Assembly: GCA_012515365.1 (NCBI GenBank)
Contig: JAAYYM010000770.1
Location: 1-9,434 of the forward strand
DNA from: Clostridia bacterium
GTDB taxonomy: Bacteria > Bacillota_A > Clostridia > Lachnospirales > Lachnospiraceae
DNA: 9,434 bases
Direction: 5' to 3'
Of this stretch, positions 5,909-9,434 are shown piece by piece. The notes under the pieces are model-generated. The model had not been told where the DNA came from, did not search any database, and worked only from the letters and a program-made list of their open reading frames with translations. Position 1 is the stretch's first letter. Every line of letters starts with the position of its first letter. A program made the position numbers and the translations under genes.

Positions 5909-8900
5909 TTATTCCCTCGCCTTCATCCCTAAAGAACATATGATTTGTGGAATATTAAGTGTATTTGCTTGTTTTTGATCGATTACTGACAAGCGATTCT
6001 CATCGCGCAGTTTGATAAGCATATCCGCCATTTCCTCATCAGATATACCAAAACGGATTCTTCTATTAATCAGTTCCCGGGCACTTTCTTTCAGTGGATA
6101 GCGGTAAATATTATCTATGGTTCTTTTTAGTGCGGCGGTATCAAACAAGGTATCTTTGATGCTCTCATGATAGCGTTCCAATATCTTGTAAGCCCGATAA
6201 CGTGCACCAGCCTGACTCCCCAATTGTCCTCCGGTTTGAGCGGCCTCTTTTTCCGCAACCTCTACTGCACGAGCAACCAGTTCATGATGCAGATCCAAAC
6301 GTTCCAATGCCGGTGTATCAAGCGAACAGGATGCTGTCTTGAGAATGCGTGACTGACTACGCGAAACCACTCTCCCTTTGACATCCAACCAGATCAGGCC
6401 TTCCATGCCATGACTGTTGCGGCTGTATGTAATAACTCCCTCCCCGTCGGATGTCGTGTCTTCAATGGGCTTGGTACTGTAGATCACATCGGGCAGGTTG
6501 GAAATGATTTTTTTTAATTCAGGATTGGCTTTGATTGCCTGGTTCCATATCTCATAAGCCTGGGAAGTGAGATCGATTTCGCCTTCATCTTCGTCAAGAA
6601 TGCCTGCTTTTTCGTTATATAGATCGGCGATATTGACCGGGTCACCATCAAAAAAGGTTTCGTCAGAACCTACTACCTCAGAATTCTCCGATATGCGATG
6701 GGTAAGACGGTTTCTGAGTCTTATGATCTTTTCCAGCCCATCCTGAGGCAAGAAGGAATAACACACTATTTGCGGCGATTGCTGACCAATACGATCAACC
6801 CGGCCGGCGCGTTGGATCAGACGGATTAAGGCCCATGGCAGGTCATAATTTACAATGATATGGGCATCCTGCAGGTTTTGTCCTTCGCTCAGTACATCGG
6901 TGCTGATAAGAATGCGAATTTCATCATACATATCTTTTACTCGATTGCTGATTGGGCTGAAACGATAAGCATATTCGGTAGGGTTTTCAACCGCACCGGT
7001 AACACATCCCAAGTCCTTAATCCCACGGGAACTCAGTTGTTCTTCCAAGTATCGTGCCGTATCGGCAAATTGAGTGAATACCAACACTTTTTCATATTTA
7101 TGTGTTTTGGTCAGCAGTTTTTCCAGGGCGTTCAGCTGGCGATCTTCTTTAGGATTCCAGTACTTGCCGATCTCAATAATCGAGAGTATCGCATCGGCAT
7201 CTTCTTGCAGCCAGCGAGCCAGTTCCGGCATAAACTGACGGCTGCTGATCCAGTCAAATTTATTCTTTTCTATCTGGCAGCGTTCATAATGTTCTTCAGC
7301 CAGTTGGCGATACTTGTCCTTGTCAGTCAACAAGGCCAGCTTGTATTCGCCCCCGCTGTCGTCTTCCTCCAGGAATTCATCCATATCGGCACTTTCCTGT
7401 TGTCCAATCGGAAAGGGCAACCCGTTTTCCATTGCATATAGGAACAAATAATTTCTGGAAACATGGCGAGCCAACGAGACAAGGAAAGAAAAGCCACTGC
7501 TTTCCAAGCGTTTGAAGAGATTGGTTCGGCAAAAACCCATTAATCGTTTCCCTGCCTGAGATAGGTTGGCCATGATCCTTTCTTCTTCCTTCGTAGGTTT
7601 TAGATCAGAATTTGGATCAAGATAATTGCCCAAGCCATAACGAGCCAGATGTAAACTGTTTATCTTGTCAACAACCTCAGTAGAATAGAGCTTGACATAA
7701 ACATCTGAGGGGTCCTTTTCATCAAATCTATATTGCACTTTTTTGGGTACACGTTCTGGAAAATAGTTGATACTGCCATCGTTAAAAGGAATATAGTGTT
7801 GCTTGCGATCTTCGTCCCATATCGCATAATTGCTTTTAATAAAAGTACGGGTACGGCGAACCATATAGGTCTTCAGTAATTCTTGCCAGTCTTCACTAAA
7901 ATCGCTCTTTTCAAAGGCCAATAGCGTGTTTGGCAGATATTGATACTTGGCTACAAATTCGATAGCACCGCCGACACTTTCAACAAAACGCTCCGGACTG
8001 ATTCCAATATCCTTGTCTTCGGGCAGAAACAATCTGAGCTGATTTGAGATATCCAAATAGTTTTTGTTATAAGGTGTTGCGGTTAGCAAGATTACCCGGC
8101 TCTCATTCTTTTCGATATATTCCTTGACCCAGGCATAACGTTTTGCCTGACGATTTCTTAAATTATGACTCTCATCGATGATTACTACCCGGTAACGTCT
8201 GGTCTTTTCAGTAAAACTTGTATTGATCTTAGATATGCTGACCACTCTGGCTCTTAATCCATATTGGTGAACATAATCTTCCCACATATCAGTTAGGTTC
8301 TTCGGACAAATAATCAGGGTTTCGGTAAAAAAGGTTTCCTCAAAAAGCTTGGCAATAGCGGTAGCAGTCAAGGTTTTGCCCAATCCTACTACATCCCCGA
8401 TCAATACCCCTCCCCGTTTGTCGAGATGGCGGGCGGCTATACTAACTGCGCTGGCTTGAAACGGTAAAAGTACATCTTTTAATTCTCGGGGAATGATATA
8501 TTCGCTGATACCGCTGCGGGCCTCCTGTGACAAATGATAAGCCATCTTCAGATAAATATAGTATGGCGGAATCAGCTTTTCCCCTGCCCAGCTTTCTTCC
8601 AGAATATCAATGAGTTCCTGACTGATGTCCAAACACCACATATCGTCCCAGCGTTCTTCAAACCAATCCGATAGTTTCTGAGCCGCGTCCTGTTCCAGGA
8701 CATCCACATTTAGTTCTCCCTGTCCGGACAAACCTGCCATGGTTAGGTTGCTGCTGCCCATATAACCGATCAAGGGAGCCAATTTATCTTTTCTGTGCAT
8801 CAGATAGAGTTTAGCATGCAGCGGATAATCCAGGAAAAGCCTTACCTTGAGTTTTTCTTGCAGTAATTGCAGTTTGAGATTTTGCAGACTTTTTTCATCT

Positions 8901-9226
8901 TTAGCGGTTGGCAGTCCGAAAGTAAGCTGTTGACGAAACGATCGTGCGATTTCCTTCTTCATCGCCAAAGCCTTAGGGTTGTCCATCATACCTTTATCAA
9001 TACGAGCCAGTGCAGCACGTAATAGCTCTTCTTCCGGCCTCTGCATGCCAACCAGCAGACGACAACAGTCCTCTCCGCCACTAAATAAACCAATTTGATC
9101 CTCCACCAATTTCCAACCCCGCAGATTAAAGTAACCAACGCAGAAGTCCGCCCGGTATGAGCTTTCTAAAGTTGTAATCAATCCATCCTTCAGGTGTGTC
9201 TTGATATTGTCATAAATTTTGGGCAT
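5909..9226 (-). CDS. Fused PLD-family nuclease and SNF2-type helicase/translocase
   Basis: The 1105-aa protein joins a nuclease to a DNA motor. Residues 1-210 form a phospholipase D-like domain: LHAKLYLM (H137, K139), GSSNLT (157-162) and GELNVDV (E171). This is the single-HKD pattern of restriction nucleases such as BfiI/NgoFVII relatives, where two chains usually build one active site. Residues 245-840 form an SNF2 superfamily 2 ATPase: an LLPFQ motif (253-257, Q-motif region), Walker A GDVVGLGKT (277-285), DESH (351-354), LTATP (381-385), STDVLSEGQNL (775-785), and QRAGRVDRIGQ with its arginine fingers (805-815). An insertion-rich middle (470-690) and a C-terminal helical region follow. 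The ATG at 9226 is preceded by AGGTGA at good spacing, and a TGA blocks upstream extension. It is the first gene of the operon, 1 nt before the methyltransferase. By analogy with restriction motors it should move along unmodified DNA and cut it; DISARM and related systems use similar parts, but DrmA and DrmB are not seen here. All motor motifs look intact, so it is probably active. Confidence 0.94.
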   Translation of the reverse strand: MPKIYDNIKTHLKDGLITTLESSYRADFCVGYFNLRGWKLVEDQIGLFSGGEDCCRLLVGMQRPEEELLRAALARIDKGMMDNPKALAMKKEIARSFRQQLTFGLPTAKDEKSLQNLKLQLLQEKLKVRLFLDYPLHAKLYLMHRKDKLAPLIGYMGSSNLTMAGLSGQGELNVDVLEQDAAQKLSDWFEERWDDMWCLDISQELIDILEESWAGEKLIPPYYIYLKMAYHLSQEARSGISEYIIPRELKDVLLPFQASAVSIAARHLDKRGGVLIGDVVGLGKTLTATAIAKLFEETFFTETLIICPKNLTDMWEDYVHQYGLRARVVSISKINTSFTEKTRRYRVVIIDESHNLRNRQAKRYAWVKEYIEKNESRVILLTATPYNKNYLDISNQLRLFLPEDKDIGISPERFVESVGGAIEFVAKYQYLPNTLLAFEKSDFSEDWQELLKTYMVRRTRTFIKSNYAIWDEDRKQHYIPFNDGSINYFPERVPKKVQYRFDEKDPSDVYVKLYSTEVVDKINSLHLARYGLGNYLDPNSDLKPTKEEERIMANLSQAGKRLMGFCRTNLFKRLESSGFSFLVSLARHVSRNYLFLYAMENGLPFPIGQQESADMDEFLEEDDSGGEYKLALLTDKDKYRQLAEEHYERCQIEKNKFDWISSRQFMPELARWLQEDADAILSIIEIGKYWNPKEDRQLNALEKLLTKTHKYEKVLVFTQFADTARYLEEQLSSRGIKDLGCVTGAVENPTEYAYRFSPISNRVKDMYDEIRILISTDVLSEGQNLQDAHIIVNYDLPWALIRLIQRAGRVDRIGQQSPQIVCYSFLPQDGLEKIIRLRNRLTHRISENSEVVGSDETFFDGDPVNIADLYNEKAGILDEDEGEIDLTSQAYEIWNQAIKANPELKKIISNLPDVIYSTKPIEDTTSDGEGVITYSRNSHGMEGLIWLDVKGRVVSRSQSRILKTASCSLDTPALERLDLHHELVARAVEVAEKEAAQTGGQLGSQAGARYRAYKILERYHESIKDTLFDTAALKRTIDNIYRYPLKESARELINRRIRFGISDEEMADMLIKLRDENRLSVIDQKQANTLNIPQIICSLGMKARE

Positions 9227-9398
9227 ATAATCACCTGCATCCTTATAGCATAAGATTAATGTTCATTTGTGTTTTTTTTATAAAATAAAATAATTAAAGT
9301 CTTTACCTTACATAATTCACCAACAACGACAATATTCCTGCATTTGGGAGGAAATCCATTTGGTTGAATTAAAATATCGTTTTAACTTATCAATACAC

Positions 9399-9427
9399 AA
9401 AAGCAGTGACATCTATCTGTCACTGCT
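9399..9427 (-). terminator. Probable intrinsic terminator of a gene beyond the right edge
   Basis: A perfect 10-bp inverted repeat, AGCAGTGACA (9402-9411) and TGTCACTGCT (9418-9427), encloses a 6-nt loop. On the minus strand the stem is followed by TTTTGTGT, a short U-tract, and this stands 170 bp before the helicase start. It would insulate the defence operon from a minus-strand gene upstream of the window. On the plus strand the stem is followed only by CTTGT, so termination there would be weaker. Confidence 0.55.
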
Positions 9428-9434
9428 CTTGTAA

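Noticed and set aside
6860..7441. 193-codon plus-strand frame opposite the helicase gene
   Set aside because: It lies wholly antisense to intact SNF2 coding sequence and its product is a composition artefact with no motif.
9242..9250. Extended -10 like TGCTATAAG ahead of the helicase gene
   Set aside because: Transcription from it would begin within the helicase ribosome site, and no -35 box is present at proper spacing. I see no convincing promoter for the operon in 9227-9434.
9360..9434. 24-codon plus-strand frame (TTG start after GGGAGG, TAA at the right edge)
   Set aside because: The ribosome site spacing is good, but the frame runs through the perfect hairpin and is very short; the hairpin explains the sequence better.
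1..9434. CRISPR array, tRNA, transposase or insertion-sequence ends
   Set aside because: I saw no regularly spaced repeats, no tRNA-like cloverleaf and no transposase motifs or terminal inverted repeats on reading both strands.

Overview
The window is a bacterial accessory (defence-type) locus with all convincing genes on the minus strand. Strong GGAGG-type ribosome sites, GTG and probable CTG starts, and roughly 40-50% GC in the backbone suggest a Bacillota (Firmicutes/Clostridia-like) host. This is a weak inference, because no rRNA or marker gene is present.

Layout in the direction of transcription (high to low coordinates): (1) 9227-9434 is a short non-coding edge with a hairpin that probably terminates a gene lying beyond the window. 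(2) 9226-2147 is a tight three-gene operon: a fused PLD-family nuclease/SNF2 helicase (1105 aa), an Eco57I/type IIG-like N6-adenine DNA methyltransferase (1100 aa) and a short stand-alone DprA/SMF-like (SLOG superfamily) protein (153 aa). The genes are separated by 1 nt and then overlap by 4 nt (ATGA), so they are probably translationally coupled. (3) After a 158-bp gap with a candidate promoter and a small inverted repeat comes a second group: a 197-aa protein with a winged helix like the Mrr N-terminal domain but no nuclease domain, a 155-aa protein of unknown function, and a DUF3800 protein that runs off the left edge.

The most economical reading is a restriction-modification-like anti-phage system. 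The methyltransferase would mark self DNA. The PLD-SNF2 protein would translocate on and cut unmodified DNA. The DprA-like protein may bind DNA or a nucleotide as a sensor or regulator. The accessory group may regulate or extend the system. The core combination resembles restriction-like systems known in outline; the exact six-gene set and the roles of the three small proteins are the less described part.

Several details deserve a second look. The DUF3800 gene appears to start at CTG. The methyltransferase's presumed target-recognition region is far more AT-rich than the rest of the gene, which suggests domain exchange. The intergenic regions carry small palindromes with a GTTAA-like core.
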